A DNA stretch of 64,000 nucleotides from Alphaproteobacteria bacterium (GTDB lineage: Bacteria; Pseudomonadota; Alphaproteobacteria; Rhodobacterales; Rhodobacteraceae). Location of the stretch: NCBI GenBank assembly GCA_030428355.1, contig JAUIBL010000014.1, positions 17,608-81,607 of the forward strand, written 5' to 3'. Under the pieces are notes generated by a model, which saw only the letters and a list, made by a program, of their open reading frames with translations, ran no database searches and was not told the DNA's origin. Of the stretch, positions 16,805 through 26,407 are shown in pieces. The position numbers and the translations under genes are program-made. How positions within the stretch are numbered: the stretch's first letter is position 1; each line of letters starts with the position of its first letter.

Positions 16805-18420
16805 CCAAAACCCGCCTGACCCTCTACGACACAACTCTCCGCGACGGGCAGCAGACGCAGGGCGTGCAGTTCTCGACCCCCGAGAAACACCGCATCGTCG
16901 AGGCGCTCGACGCGCTTGGCATCGACTATATCGAAGGTGGGTGGCCGGGGGCGAACCCGACCGACTCCGCGTTCTTCGACGAGGTCGGCCAGACGAAAGC
17001 AACCGTCACCGCTTTCGGCATGACCAAACGCGCGGGCCGCTCGGCCGAGAATGACGACGTTCTGGCGGCGGTCATGAACGCGGGCACCAAGTCGGTGTGC
17101 CTTGTGGGCAAAACCCACGATTTCCACGTCACCGCCGCCCTTGGCATCACGCTTGAGGAAAACGTCGAAAACATCCGCGCCTCGGTCGCCCATATCGTGT
17201 CGCAGAAACGCGAGGCGCTGTTCGACGCCGAGCATTTCTTCGACGGCTACAAGGCCAATCCCGACTACGCGCTGACCTGCCTGCACGCCGCCTATGACGC
17301 AGGCGCGCGCTGGATCGTGCTCTGTGACACCAATGGCGGCGCGTTGCCCAGCGAAGTGGGCCGGATCACCGAAGCGGTCATCGCCTCCGGCATCCCCGGC
17401 ACCCATTTGGGCATCCACACCCACAACGACACCGAAATGGCCGTCGCCACCACGCTTGCCGCCGTCGACGCAGGCGCGCGGCAGATTCAGGGCACGCTGA
17501 ACGGGCTGGGCGAACGCTGCGGTAACGCGAACCTGACCGCTCTGATCCCGACGCTGCTGCTCAAGGAGCCCTATGCCAGCACCTACGAGACAGGTGTGAC
17601 GCTGGAAGCGCTCGAAGGCATGACGCGGATCAGCCGGATGCTGGACGAGATCCTCAACCGCGTGCCGCTCAAGCAATCGGCCTATGTCGGCTCCTCCGCT
17701 TTTGCGCACAAGGCCGGGCTGCACGCCAGCGCGATCCTCAAGAACCCGACGACCTATGAGCATGTCGACCCCGCACAGGTGGGCAACCGCCGGGTGATCC
17801 CGATGTCCAATCAGGCGGGACAATCCAACCTGCGCCGCCGTCTGGCGGAAGCCGGGATCGAAGTGCCGGACAAGGACCCGGCGCTGGCCCGCATCCTCGA
17901 CCGGATCAAAATGCGCGAGGCGGAAGGCTATTCCTACGACACCGCGCAGGCGAGTTTCGAGCTTTTGGCGCGGGATGAGTTGGGAATGCTGCCCGAATTC
18001 TTCGAAGTCAAACGCTACCGCGTGACGGTGGAACGGCGGAAGAACAAGTACAACAAGATGATCTCGCATTCCGAGGCAGTGGTTGTTGTCAAGGTGGATG
18101 GCGAAAAGAAACTGTCGGTCAGCGAGTCGATGGACGAGCTGGGCAATGACCGTGGTCCGGTGAACGCGCTTTCCAAGGCGCTGGCCAAGGATCTTGGCCC
18201 GTATCAGGCGATGATCGACGACATGCGTCTTGTCGACTTCAAGGTGCGCATCACCCAAGGCGGGACCGAGGCCGTGACCCGCGTCATCATCGACAGCGAA
18301 GACGGGCAGGGGCGGCGTTGGTCCACCGTGGGTGTCAGCGCCAACATCATCGACGCGTCTTTCGAGGCGCTGCTGGATGCCGTGCGCTGGAAACTGGTGC
18401 GGGACGCCGCCCCGGCATGA
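16801..18420 (+). CDS. cimA: (R)-citramalate synthase
   Basis: A 539-residue enzyme of the HMGL-like/isopropylmalate synthase superfamily. It joins acetyl-CoA and pyruvate to (R)-citramalate, the threonine-independent entry to 2-oxobutyrate and isoleucine. The start [18 protein letters not shown], the metal site HTHND and the motif [13 protein letters not shown] fit CimA of the TIGR00977 type, and the C-terminal LeuA-type allosteric domain (from about 400) is present. It is coupled to cysS upstream and to the next gene downstream by ATGA overlaps. Together with ilvBN it forms the isoleucine route in this window. Confidence 0.95.
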   Translation: MTKTRLTLYDTTLRDGQQTQGVQFSTPEKHRIVEALDALGIDYIEGGWPGANPTDSAFFDEVGQTKATVTAFGMTKRAGRSAENDDVLAAVMNAGTKSVCLVGKTHDFHVTAALGITLEENVENIRASVAHIVSQKREALFDAEHFFDGYKANPDYALTCLHAAYDAGARWIVLCDTNGGALPSEVGRITEAVIASGIPGTHLGIHTHNDTEMAVATTLAAVDAGARQIQGTLNGLGERCGNANLTALIPTLLLKEPYASTYETGVTLEALEGMTRISRMLDEILNRVPLKQSAYVGSSAFAHKAGLHASAILKNPTTYEHVDPAQVGNRRVIPMSNQAGQSNLRRRLAEAGIEVPDKDPALARILDRIKMREAEGYSYDTAQASFELLARDELGMLPEFFEVKRYRVTVERRKNKYNKMISHSEAVVVVKVDGEKKLSVSESMDELGNDRGPVNALSKALAKDLGPYQAMIDDMRLVDFKVRITQGGTEAVTRVIIDSEDGQGRRWSTVGVSANIIDASFEALLDAVRWKLVRDAAPA

Positions 18421-19193
18421 GCTTTGACGCCGATCTGATCGCCTGTGCGCAACTGGTTGAAAAGGGCGATCCCGACCGCTTTGCCGCCACGATGGCAGCA
18501 CCCGTTGCGGCGCGTAAGGTGTTGTTTCCAATCTACGCTTTCAATGTCGAGGTCTCCCGCGCGCCTTGGGTGACGAAAGAGGCGATCATCGCCGAGATGC
18601 GCCTGCAATGGTGGACCGATGCGCTGGAAGAGATCGCCAGCGGTGGGCTGGTGCGGCGGCATGAGGTGGTGACGTCGCTGGCACATGTGCTGGATGCCCC
18701 CGCCGCGCGGGAATTGCAGAAGGCGGTTCAGGCGCGGGTCTGGGACGTTTATCGCGATCCGTTTGAAGATCAGGCGGCATTTTCAAAATATATCGAAGAC
18801 ACGGCAGCATCGCTCCTGCGCGCTGCGTCGCAAAGCCTGAGCGGCACCATGCCCGATATACTGACCGACCTTGGCTATGCCAGCGGTCTTGCGCAATTCC
18901 TGCGCGCGGTGCCGGAACTGGAGCGGCAGGGGCGCAGGCCCTTGGTGGATGGGCGGCCGGAGGCGGTTCGGGACCTTGCCCGCCAAGGATTTGACCGTTT
19001 GGTAAAATCCCGCCAGCACCGCGCCGATCTGCCGAAAGTGGCACAGCCGGTCACGTTGTCCACATGGCTGGCAGGGCCGATCCTGAAACAGGCTTCAGCC
19101 GATCCGCGCCGGGTTGCGGACGGTACGCTTGGCATGGCCGAAGCGTACAAAAAGCTGCGCCTGATGTGGTACGCGGCCACCGGACGCTGGTAA
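18417..19193 (+). CDS. Squalene/phytoene synthase-family protein, NDUFAF6-like
   Basis: A 258-residue protein with the trans-isoprenyl synthase fold. It carries ARKVLFPIYAFNVEVSRAPW and RLQWWTDALEEI, as in the NDUFAF6/C8orf38 subgroup. In mitochondria that subgroup assists complex I assembly and is thought not to make squalene. The second Asp-rich motif of true synthases is weak here. Bacterial members are widespread in Alphaproteobacteria with an untested role. The ATG at 18417 overlaps the cimA stop (ATGA), so it is co-translated with cimA. Confidence 0.88.
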   Translation: MSFDADLIACAQLVEKGDPDRFAATMAAPVAARKVLFPIYAFNVEVSRAPWVTKEAIIAEMRLQWWTDALEEIASGGLVRRHEVVTSLAHVLDAPAARELQKAVQARVWDVYRDPFEDQAAFSKYIEDTAASLLRAASQSLSGTMPDILTDLGYASGLAQFLRAVPELERQGRRPLVDGRPEAVRDLARQGFDRLVKSRQHRADLPKVAQPVTLSTWLAGPILKQASADPRRVADGTLGMAEAYKKLRLMWYAATGRW

Positions 19194-19194
19194 C

Positions 19195-19437
19195 TCAGAA
19201 CGCCAGCACCACGCTGCAGCCCAACCCAGTCGCCACGATGTCCGCCGGATCGGCCACATCGTCGATCAGTTCCTTGAGCACGCCGACACCGATGGCCGCA
19301 AGACAGCCCGCCGTCGGGTTGCCGGTTTCCTGCGTCACGATATGCGACACCGTCGCCCCGGCGGCGAAATGCGCGGCTTTGTCATAGTGCTGGCAGGCGG
19401 CAAGCAAGGGCAGGGCGAGGATCAGGTATCGAAGCAT
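19195..19437 (-). CDS. Small lipoprotein, YfiM-like
   Basis: An 80-residue protein with a lipoprotein signal: MLRYLILALPLLAAC, lipobox LAAC. The mature part reads DKAAHFAAGATVSHIVTQ...KELID, resembling the small YfiM/DUF2279-type lipoproteins (DK-x-x-HF...KE pattern). The function is unknown. ATG 19437 gives the lipobox a normal distance from the start. It ends one base after the preceding convergent gene. Confidence 0.72.
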   Translation of the reverse strand: MLRYLILALPLLAACQHYDKAAHFAAGATVSHIVTQETGNPTAGCLAAIGVGVLKELIDDVADPADIVATGLGCSVVLAF

Positions 19438-19515
19438 GGCAGGCACCGTTCTGGTGGAAACTGCCAGGCACTCTGTGCCCAAAGCCTGAAGATTGAATTA
19501 AGACTCTTGGCCAAT

Positions 19516-20754
19516 TCAGGCCATGCGGTCCTTCGGCTGGAACATCAACCAGATCAGCGCGCCACCGGCCAGCATCAGGAACGGAGCCATCGCCATGTTC
19601 ACCGCACTCCAGCCCTCGACCGGTGTGCCGCCCGAGCAGTTCAGCAATCCGCCCGAGGCCAGCGATGCGAGGGTCACGCCGCCGAAGACCAGAACGTCAT
19701 TCATACCCTGAACGCGGCCCCGCTCGTGCGGGGCGTGGGCGGCGGTCAGCATTGCGGTTGCGCCGATGAACCCGAAGTTCCAGCCAAGGCCGAGCAGGAT
19801 CAGCGCGATGTAGAAGTTCTCGATCGCCACACCCTGCAGCGCCACGGCCCCGGCTGCGGCCAGGATCACCAACCCGGTGGCCACGATCTTTTCCACGCCG
19901 AAGCGCACGATCAGGTGCCCGGTGAAGAAGGACGGCGCGAACATGGCAAGCACGTGCGCCGACACGATGTCAGCCGCATTGCCTGCGGTATAGCCACATC
20001 CGACCACCGCCAGAGGGGTCGAGGTCATGACGAGGTTCATCAACGCATAGGTGACCATGCCGCAGATGATGGCGACCGCGATGCGCGGGGTCTTGATCAG
20101 TTCAAGCCGCGTGCGCCCTTTGGGATCATCGGCGTGCGGTGCCTTGGGTTTCGGGATGTCGAGGAACAGGAACAGGGTCGATCCGATCACGTTCAGAACG
20201 ATCACCGCGAAATAGGTGCCGAGGAACGGCACGACATACCAATCGGCTGTCGCCTTCACCAATTGCGGGCCGAGGACCGCAGCAGCAAGACCGCCCGCCA
20301 TTACATATGAAATGGCCTTTGGGCGAAACTCGTCTGTAGCGGTGTCGGCGGCGGCAAAGCGGTAGAACCCCTGCGCCGACATATAGATGCCGGTCAGGAA
20401 ACTGCCCAGCAGGAAGATCGGGAAGGACGCGACATAAAGCCCATAGGCTCCGATGGCCCCGCCCAGTGCTCCACCTGTCGCCCCAACGGCAAAGCCGGCG
20501 CGGCGTCCGTATTTCTGCATGAAGGCGGAAATCGGCGTGGCGGTCGTCATCGAGCCCAGAACGATCAGCGAAATCGGCAAGGTGGCAAAACAGATGTTTG
20601 ACGCCAGCGACTGCCCGGCCAGACCACCCACGGTAAAGAGCATCGGCATTTGCGCACCAAGGATCGCCTGTGCCAGAACAAGCACAAAGACGTTGCGCTT
20701 CGCGCGGCGGTTTTCTGTGGTGGCGTCGGGGGAGGCGTGGTCAACTGTGCTCAT
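19516..20754 (-). CDS. Major facilitator superfamily transporter
   Basis: A 412-residue inner-membrane protein with about twelve hydrophobic segments in two halves separated by a cytoplasmic loop near residue 200 (DIPKPKAPHADDPKGRTRLELIKTPR). The loop 2-3 motif is degenerate (SAFMQKYGRRAGFAVGATGGALGGAIG), a usual MFS mark. The substrate is not recognisable. ATG 20754 (MSTVDHASP) lacks a convincing Shine-Dalgarno; an upstream TTG would add 12 residues. It diverges from cobK. Confidence 0.88.
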   Translation of the reverse strand: MSTVDHASPDATTENRRAKRNVFVLVLAQAILGAQMPMLFTVGGLAGQSLASNICFATLPISLIVLGSMTTATPISAFMQKYGRRAGFAVGATGGALGGAIGAYGLYVASFPIFLLGSFLTGIYMSAQGFYRFAAADTATDEFRPKAISYVMAGGLAAAVLGPQLVKATADWYVVPFLGTYFAVIVLNVIGSTLFLFLDIPKPKAPHADDPKGRTRLELIKTPRIAVAIICGMVTYALMNLVMTSTPLAVVGCGYTAGNAADIVSAHVLAMFAPSFFTGHLIVRFGVEKIVATGLVILAAAGAVALQGVAIENFYIALILLGLGWNFGFIGATAMLTAAHAPHERGRVQGMNDVLVFGGVTLASLASGGLLNCSGGTPVEGWSAVNMAMAPFLMLAGGALIWLMFQPKDRMA

Positions 20755-20842
20755 GTCAGCAGCCGTATGTCCAAATTCAATTTCCTGCAAGTGTGCGCAT
20801 CACGCCGTGGCGCTTTGCCTCGCGGGAAAGTAGACGGGCAGG

Positions 20843-21583
20843 ATGAAGGATTTTGACGGCTCCAATTCCGCTGGCCGGGGGCAGGTGGTGATCCTTGGCG
20901 GATCGGCCGAGGCGCGACGCCTAGCCCAACGTCTTGGCACGCAGGCGCGGCTTTGGCTGCCGGATCGGGACCGGATCACCGGGCAGGGGGCATCCGGTCA
21001 GGGTGATCTCGGCGCTTTGGCGCGGGACGCGTCGGTCGTGGTAAGCGCGCCGCACCCCTGCGATGTCGATACGCTGCGTCTTGCGGTGCGGCTTGCCGGA
21101 CAGATGGAGCTGCCGCTCTTGCGTCTTGCACGACCGGCGTGGCGTCCGACGACGCGGGACAGATGGATCCCCCTCAAGAGCGCCCGCGATGCGGCAGAGC
21201 ACATTCCAAAAGGCGCGCGCGTTCTGGTCACCCTGGGCCGACCGGCGCTGCCCGAGTTGCGGGCGCTGACGCAGGCCTATCTCTATGTCCGGCAACTGAC
21301 CGACCACCATGATCCGTTCCCGTTGCGGAACGGGCGCTATCTGCACGGCATGCCGCCCTTCACAATCGAAGGGGAAATCGCGCTGATGCGCAGGTTCCGG
21401 ATCGACGCGGTGCTGACGCGCAATGCAGGAGGGCCGGGGGGCTGGCCCAAGATCGCGGCGGCGCGGGCGCTTGGGGTGCCGGTCTACATGATCGCGCGGC
21501 CCCGGATCGCGATGGGTCCCGAGGTCACAAGCGTCGAGGCTGCGATGCACTGGTTGGAGACAAAGCTGTGGTTGGACGCCTGA
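20843..21583 (+). CDS. cobK: Precorrin-6A reductase
   Basis: A 246-residue cobalamin (B12) biosynthetic enzyme that reduces precorrin-6A to dihydro-precorrin-6B with NADPH. The family marks are VVILGGSAEARRLAQRL at the start, PKGARVLVTLGRPALPEL in the middle and LTRNAGGPGGWPKIAAARALGVPVYMIARP near the end. The gene is separated from any other cobalamin gene in this window. Its stop overlaps the next gene's GTG by 16 bases. Confidence 0.92.
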   Translation: MKDFDGSNSAGRGQVVILGGSAEARRLAQRLGTQARLWLPDRDRITGQGASGQGDLGALARDASVVVSAPHPCDVDTLRLAVRLAGQMELPLLRLARPAWRPTTRDRWIPLKSARDAAEHIPKGARVLVTLGRPALPELRALTQAYLYVRQLTDHHDPFPLRNGRYLHGMPPFTIEGEIALMRRFRIDAVLTRNAGGPGGWPKIAAARALGVPVYMIARPRIAMGPEVTSVEAAMHWLETKLWLDA

Positions 21584-22197
21584 TCGAAACCGACGCCTGT
21601 GTGGCCGAAGGTGCGGACTGGCTGGCCAAGGCCGAGCCGCGCTTTGCCGAGGCGCTGGAACAGACCGGACCACTGCCACTGCGGCGCAGGCCGGACGGGT
21701 TTGCGCAGCTTCTCAGCGCGATCGTCAGCCAGCAGGTCAGCGTCGCCTCGGCCCGCGCGATCTGGGCCAAGCTGGAAGATGCGGGCGCTGTGACGCCCGA
21801 GGCGGTGCTGCGCCATGATCAGGATGGGTTGCGGGAGTTGGGGCTCAGCCGGCAGAAGGCGCGCTATGCCTGTGCGCTGGCCGAGGCGGGCATCGACTAT
21901 GACGCACTGCGTCATGCGCCGACGGACGAGGTCATCAAGACGTTGACCAGTGTCACGGGGATTGGCGTCTGGACGGCCGAGATTTACGCGATGTTTTCCC
22001 TTGGTCGTGCGGATGTGTTTGCTCCCGGCGACCTTGCCTTGCAGGAAGGTGCCCGGATTTTGTTCGATCTGCCCGAGCGTCCCAAGGAAAAGCCCTTGCG
22101 GCAGATGGCCGAGGCGTGGAGCCCGTGGAGATCGGTTGCGGCGCGGGCGCTCTGGGCCTACTACCATGTGGCAAAAGACCGAGAGGGGATCGCATGA
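21568..22197 (+). CDS. DNA-3-methyladenine glycosylase II (AlkA-like, HhH-GPD family)
   Basis: A 209-residue base-excision repair glycosylase that removes alkylated bases from DNA. The helix-hairpin-helix SVTGIGVWTAEIYAMF and the catalytic Asp in DVFAPGDLALQEG are present, and the N-terminal LLSAIVSQQVSVASARAIW helix is typical. It lacks the extra N-terminal domain of E. coli AlkA. The start is a GTG at 21568 inside the end of cobK. It overlaps the next gene by ATGA. Confidence 0.93.
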   Translation: MVGRLIETDACVAEGADWLAKAEPRFAEALEQTGPLPLRRRPDGFAQLLSAIVSQQVSVASARAIWAKLEDAGAVTPEAVLRHDQDGLRELGLSRQKARYACALAEAGIDYDALRHAPTDEVIKTLTSVTGIGVWTAEIYAMFSLGRADVFAPGDLALQEGARILFDLPERPKEKPLRQMAEAWSPWRSVAARALWAYYHVAKDREGIA

Positions 22198-22859
22198 CAC
22201 GGGTGTTGCAGGCAGGCCGGAAAGAGCCGGTATCGGGGGAAATCCGCTCGGCGGTGGTGTTCCTGCATGGCTATGGAGCCAACGGGGCCGATCTGTTGGG
22301 GCTGGCGGATCCTCTGGGTGAACATCTGCCGGATACTCTGTTCGTGGCGCCCGATGCGCCCGAGGCCTGTGCCGGGGCGCCCTTCGGCTTTCAGTGGTTC
22401 CCGATCCCGTGGATCGATGGCTCGTCCGAAGAGGAGTCAATGGCAGGCATGGCGCGGGCGGTCGATGACCTGAATGCGTTTCTCGATGCGCTGATGGTGG
22501 ATGAGGACCTGCTGCCCGAGCAGGTGGTGCTGTTCGGGTTCAGCCAGGGCACGATGATGTCGCTGCATGTGGCCCCGCGCCGCGAAGACGCGGTTGCGGG
22601 TGTCGTGGCGTTCTCGGGCCGGTTGCTGGCTCCCGATCTGCTGGCCGACGAAGTGGTCAGCCGCCCGCCGGTTTTGCTGGTGCATGGGGATCAGGATGAC
22701 GTGGTGCCGCCGCAATCGCTGCCCGAGGCCGCCGAGGCCCTGCAGAAAGCCGGTTGGGAAGAGGTCTATGCCCACATCATGAAGGGCACCGCACATGGCA
22801 TCGCGCCGGACGGGCTCTCGGTGGCGCTGGCCTTCATGCGGGACAAGTGCAACCTCTGA
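22194..22859 (+). CDS. Phospholipase/carboxylesterase family alpha/beta hydrolase
   Basis: A 221-residue serine esterase of the carboxylesterase/acyl-protein thioesterase-like family. The sequence VVFLHGYGANGADLLGLA gives the oxyanion region, GFSQGTMM the nucleophile elbow, and VHGDQDDVVP with GTAHGI the acid and His of the triad. The length is typical, with no signal peptide, so it is cytoplasmic. ATG 22194 overlaps the upstream stop, making a cobK-glycosylase-esterase operon. Natural substrates are unknown. Confidence 0.93.
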   Translation: MTRVLQAGRKEPVSGEIRSAVVFLHGYGANGADLLGLADPLGEHLPDTLFVAPDAPEACAGAPFGFQWFPIPWIDGSSEEESMAGMARAVDDLNAFLDALMVDEDLLPEQVVLFGFSQGTMMSLHVAPRREDAVAGVVAFSGRLLAPDLLADEVVSRPPVLLVHGDQDDVVPPQSLPEAAEALQKAGWEEVYAHIMKGTAHGIAPDGLSVALAFMRDKCNL

Positions 22860-22865
22860 CCGGCG

Positions 22866-24665
22866 TCAGGTCAGACCGTCCACCGCATCGGCGAGTTCGA
22901 GGAAATCCGGGTAGCGGGCGACAAACTCCGCATGGGCACGGGGAAACCGCTGCGCCAGAAGCGCGAGATGTGCGCGGCACTCCGCATCGCGGCCCAGCCT
23001 GCGGCTGAGCCAGATGCAGCGCACCACCGGGTTCTGGTCCTTCGGGTGGAGGGCGATCTTCTGCTGGAACCCGTGATACATGCCGCCCAGATCGCGGCTC
23101 AGATGGCATTGGTGGATATAGAGGTCGAGCAGCCTGTCGCGATGTCGGGCCGGGGCCTTGTCGAGCGCGCGCAAGGTCTCTGCCTTCATGTCTTTGGCGC
23201 AGAGGTCAAAAAAGAACCGGTTCGACACTAGGTCGTCGATCAGCCGGTGATACCGCTCCTTGTAGCGGGCGAAGGAATAGCGCTCGACCGACGCCGCACA
23301 GGCCGCAGCATAGCGGGCGTGATCTGCGTGCACCTTGAGGATGGCCTGAGCCAAAGCCTCGATGTTGCCGGGCGGCACAAGTTCTCCGTTCACACCCGAG
23401 CGGATCAACTCGCGCGGGCCGTAATCCACGTCATGGCTGATCACCGGGCAGTCGCAGGTCAGGGATTCCAGCAACGCGAGGCCGAAGCCTTCGGTGATCG
23501 TGGGGGCAAGCGAGAAGAGGCTGCTGCTGAACACATCCTCGGGGTTTGATGTGTGCCCCATGAGAAAGACCCGGTCGCCACAGTCATGATGTGCAATCAG
23601 TTGCCGCAACCGCGCTTCGCCCGCACCGGAGCCGTAGATCAGGTAGTTCGTGTCGGGGATCAGGTGCATCACCCGCACAAAGGCCTCGATACAGTGGTGG
23701 ATCGGCTTGCCGGTGAGTTCAAGCCGAGAGACCGTGCTGATATGGGCGCGATGGGCCCCTCTGGTGGGGGTGATGTCGGTGTAATGTGGGATCACCCGGA
23801 TCGGTGCGCGATGGGCGACATCCTGTTCCAGTCGTTCTTTGTGCACATAGGTGGCCGTCAGGATCGCATCTCCGTCGAAGGCCTCGATCAAGCCCCGGGA
23901 TCGGGGTACGATCTTGCCCGACGCTGCCCGGTGATCCGCGTGCAGGAACAGCACCTTGCGTGCCGGGATCGGACGCGACAGGTGGGCCGAGGTCACACCG
24001 TCGATGAACACGATGCTGTCTTCGGGGAAATGCCGCAGGGCCAGAACTCGGTGATGGGCCACCTCGTCGGTAAAGCTCTGCCCAAGCGCGTAATCCTCGA
24101 TCTCGATCAATGCCCCGCGCTCGCGCCGCACGCGGCACCGCGGCTGGCCCTGCACAAACGCCACCTTCTCGACCACGCCATCGCCGAACGCGTCCCGGCT
24201 TTCGACCAACATGCCGTCGAGATACTTCAGCCGACGCTCGTGCTGCGGGTCGTCCAGAAGGTGCCGTGTGGTCAGGCGACCGGCGGCACAATGTTCGATG
24301 GTGTCCCGCATCACCGGAACACCGTTGCGCAGATAGGTGATGCGCTCTTTCCGGCCCTGCGCGGTCTTGCTGTCGTCCCAGACCGGCAGCGCCGGCGCAT
24401 CGCGGCGCTGTGCGTCGGGCGGGGCGCAAAGCTCAAGGATCGACCTGTGGCCAATCCTGGGGTCAAGCACCCCTGCCGCCATCAGTTCGGCAAACGCGAT
24501 CCTCTGGGCGCACCCATGCGTGAGGTTGAGCAAAGTCACCTCGGTTCCGGCCTTGTCCGCGAGAAGGTTCATCCGCGTGAAGATCGCATTGATCTTGCCG
24601 CCACCAACGCTTGATCCCAGCTTGGGCAGGATACAGATCACATGGGCGCTGGCGGGGTCAGGCAT
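22866..24665 (-). CDS. Glycosyltransferase, GT4-like, with C-terminal helical extension
   Basis: A 599-residue protein with two GT-B half domains. The donor half contains ISTVSRLELTGKPIHHCIEAF, a YLIYGSGAGEARLRQLI segment, and the GT4 signature TITEGFGLALLESLTCDCPVISHDVDYGPRELI. The N-terminal half (about 1-300) is unusually long, like two-domain glucosyltransferases of the TarM type. Residues after about 490 are helical and repeat-like (HRDRLLDLYIHQCHL...). There is no membrane segment. The acceptor is unknown. It lies downstream of mnmA with a 68-bp gap and is not part of a polysaccharide cluster here. Confidence 0.85.
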   Translation of the reverse strand: MPDPASAHVICILPKLGSSVGGGKINAIFTRMNLLADKAGTEVTLLNLTHGCAQRIAFAELMAAGVLDPRIGHRSILELCAPPDAQRRDAPALPVWDDSKTAQGRKERITYLRNGVPVMRDTIEHCAAGRLTTRHLLDDPQHERRLKYLDGMLVESRDAFGDGVVEKVAFVQGQPRCRVRRERGALIEIEDYALGQSFTDEVAHHRVLALRHFPEDSIVFIDGVTSAHLSRPIPARKVLFLHADHRAASGKIVPRSRGLIEAFDGDAILTATYVHKERLEQDVAHRAPIRVIPHYTDITPTRGAHRAHISTVSRLELTGKPIHHCIEAFVRVMHLIPDTNYLIYGSGAGEARLRQLIAHHDCGDRVFLMGHTSNPEDVFSSSLFSLAPTITEGFGLALLESLTCDCPVISHDVDYGPRELIRSGVNGELVPPGNIEALAQAILKVHADHARYAAACAASVERYSFARYKERYHRLIDDLVSNRFFFDLCAKDMKAETLRALDKAPARHRDRLLDLYIHQCHLSRDLGGMYHGFQQKIALHPKDQNPVVRCIWLSRRLGRDAECRAHLALLAQRFPRAHAEFVARYPDFLELADAVDGLT

Positions 24666-24733
24666 CGGAATACGGTTCTTGTCTGCTCCCGGTCAGGGTG
24701 CGTCATGCAGGCAAGACGCGCAACGCTTTTCCG

Positions 24734-25873
24734 TCAGCCGCGCCAGATCCAGCCGCCGCCCAGAATGCGGCTGCCTTCGGTTTCGTAGAACACGCAGGCT
24801 TGCCCCGGTGACACACCTTCCTCTGGGGTCAGCAGTTCCACCTCTGCCGTCGTGTCCGACAGCGGTCGGATGATCGCCGCGCGCGGCGGGCGGGTGGAGC
24901 GAACCTTGACCGAGACATGCCATTCGGTCTGGCTGGTGAAGGGCGCATCGCCCAGCCAGTTGATCTCGCGCACCGGGATGGTGCGGGTGGACAGCATCTC
25001 TTTTGGGCCGACGATCACCTGCTTGGCATCGACATCCAGCTTGACCACGTAAAGCGGCTCTTCCAACCCGCCGATGCCCAAGCCCCGGCGCTGGCCGATG
25101 GTATAATGGATCACGCCACTATGTGTGCCCAGCACCCGCCCGTCGGCATGCACGATTTCACCCGGCTCCGCAGCTCCCGGACGCAGTTTTTCGATTACGC
25201 TGGCATAGTTTCCATTCGGCACGAAGCAGATGTCCTGACTGTCAGGCTTGTCCGCCACCTGAAGCCCATAGCGCGCCGCCAGTTCGCGGGTCGCATCCTT
25301 GGAGGGCAGGTGGCCCAGCGGGAAGCGCAGGTAGTCAAGCTGCTCGGGCGTGATGGAGAACAGGAAATAGCTCTGATCGCGGTTCGCATCGGTCGCGCAA
25401 TGCAACTCGGGCCCATGATCGCCCATCTTGCGCTGGATGTAATGGCCGGTCGCCATGCAGTCGGCTTCGAGATCCTTGGCCGTCTCCAGCAGATCCTTGA
25501 ACTTCACCCGCTCGTTGCAGCGGATGCAGGGCACCGGGGTGGCGCCCGCAAGATAGCTGTCGGCGAATTCGTCGATCACCGCGTCCTTGAAGATGTTCTC
25601 GTAATCCAGAACGTAATGCGGAAAGCCCATGTCTTCGGCGACGCGGCGCGCATCGTGGATATCGATGCCCGCGCAGCACGCCCCTTTCTTGGCCAAAGCC
25701 GCGCCGTGATCGTAAAGCTGCAGGGTCACGCCGACCACGTCATAGCCTTCCTCGGCCAGTTGCGCCGCGACCACCGAACTGTCGACGCCGCCCGACATCG
25801 CCACGACGACCCGTGTCTCGGACGGCGGCTTGGCGAATCCAAGCGAATTGAGTTTTGGCGCATCGAGGGCCAT
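24734..25873 (-). CDS. mnmA: tRNA-specific 2-thiouridylase
   Basis: A 379-residue enzyme that thiolates U34 of tRNA-Lys, -Glu and -Gln using ATP and sulfur from the Isc/Tus relay. The PP-loop SGGVDSS (residues 27-33), the catalytic Cys region [14 protein letters not shown], the second Cys motif SQDICFV and the C-terminal beta domain are present. ATG 25873 ([14 protein letters not shown]) is chosen over an upstream frame extension that lacks family similarity. It diverges from sciP. gluQ and trmFO at 32.8-35 kb are further tRNA-modification genes. Confidence 0.96.
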   Translation of the reverse strand: MALDAPKLNSLGFAKPPSETRVVVAMSGGVDSSVVAAQLAEEGYDVVGVTLQLYDHGAALAKKGACCAGIDIHDARRVAEDMGFPHYVLDYENIFKDAVIDEFADSYLAGATPVPCIRCNERVKFKDLLETAKDLEADCMATGHYIQRKMGDHGPELHCATDANRDQSYFLFSITPEQLDYLRFPLGHLPSKDATRELAARYGLQVADKPDSQDICFVPNGNYASVIEKLRPGAAEPGEIVHADGRVLGTHSGVIHYTIGQRRGLGIGGLEEPLYVVKLDVDAKQVIVGPKEMLSTRTIPVREINWLGDAPFTSQTEWHVSVKVRSTRPPRAAIIRPLSDTTAEVELLTPEEGVSPGQACVFYETEGSRILGGGWIWRG

Positions 25874-26017
25874 TGGGAGTCTCCGGGGTGGTCGGGCTGA
25901 TCGCGCGAAATATAGGTAAATCCAAGATACTCTCAACCCTTGGCTTCATGTCACATTAAGCCTCGTGCCGCAAAGGTGCCTGCCAGCAGACTGAAAGGGC
26001 TTGGAAAGGGCCGGTAC

Positions 26018-26290
26018 ATGTATCTCAAGAAATCGACGGGTCCCCGGACGGTGACCCTTGCCGATGGCACGATCCTGTCGCAAGCGGACTTGCCGCCGCC
26101 GAACACCTATCGCTGGGTGGCATCGCGCAAGGCTGTGGTTGTGGATGCGGTGGTGCATCACCTGATTTCCCGCAAGGACGCGCTGGCACGCTACGACCTC
26201 AGCGAAGAGGAACTGGATGCCTGGATCGCGGCGTGCATGTTGCACGGCCGGGATGCCCTCAAGGCGACGGCGTTGCAACGGTTCCGGTGA
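26018..26290 (+). CDS. sciP: CtrA inhibitor SciP (DUF1153)
   Basis: A 90-residue helix-turn-helix protein that binds CtrA at promoters and prevents its transcriptional activation; in Caulobacter it acts in G1. The sequence (PRTVTLADGTILSQADLPPPNTYRWVASRKA...RYDLSEEELDAW) is the conserved SciP/DUF1153 core, and the length matches. ATG 26018 follows GGAAAGGG. Its position directly before ctrA is the standard synteny in Rhodobacterales and supports the call. Confidence 0.95.
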   Translation: MYLKKSTGPRTVTLADGTILSQADLPPPNTYRWVASRKAVVVDAVVHHLISRKDALARYDLSEEELDAWIAACMLHGRDALKATALQRFR

Positions 26291-26300
26291 GATCGTCGCA

Positions 26301-26315
26301 TTAACACACTCTTAA
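26301..26315. promoter_or_regulatory. CtrA box 1 upstream of ctrA
   Basis: TTAA-CACACTC-TTAA matches the full CtrA consensus TTAA-N7-TTAA exactly. It lies 93 bp before the ctrA start codon. In Caulobacter CtrA autoregulates its own gene through such boxes; the same is inferred here. Confidence 0.85.
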
Positions 26316-26339
26316 GTTGTTTTTGATCATGGTTCGGTG

Positions 26340-26372
26340 CTAACCTCAGATTAACCATTTGCGTTCAGACTC
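26340..26372. promoter_or_regulatory. CtrA box 2 (one mismatch) and a CcrM methylation site upstream of ctrA
   Basis: CTAA-CCTCAGA-TTAA (26340-26354) matches TTAA-N7-TTAA with one mismatch. GACTC at 26368-26372 fits the CcrM target GANTC, between this box and the start codon. In Caulobacter the ctrA P1 promoter is likewise sensitive to GANTC methylation. Confidence 0.7.
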
Positions 26373-26407
26373 ACTCCTGCCGGACGCTGACATTGCGGAG
26401 AAACTGG

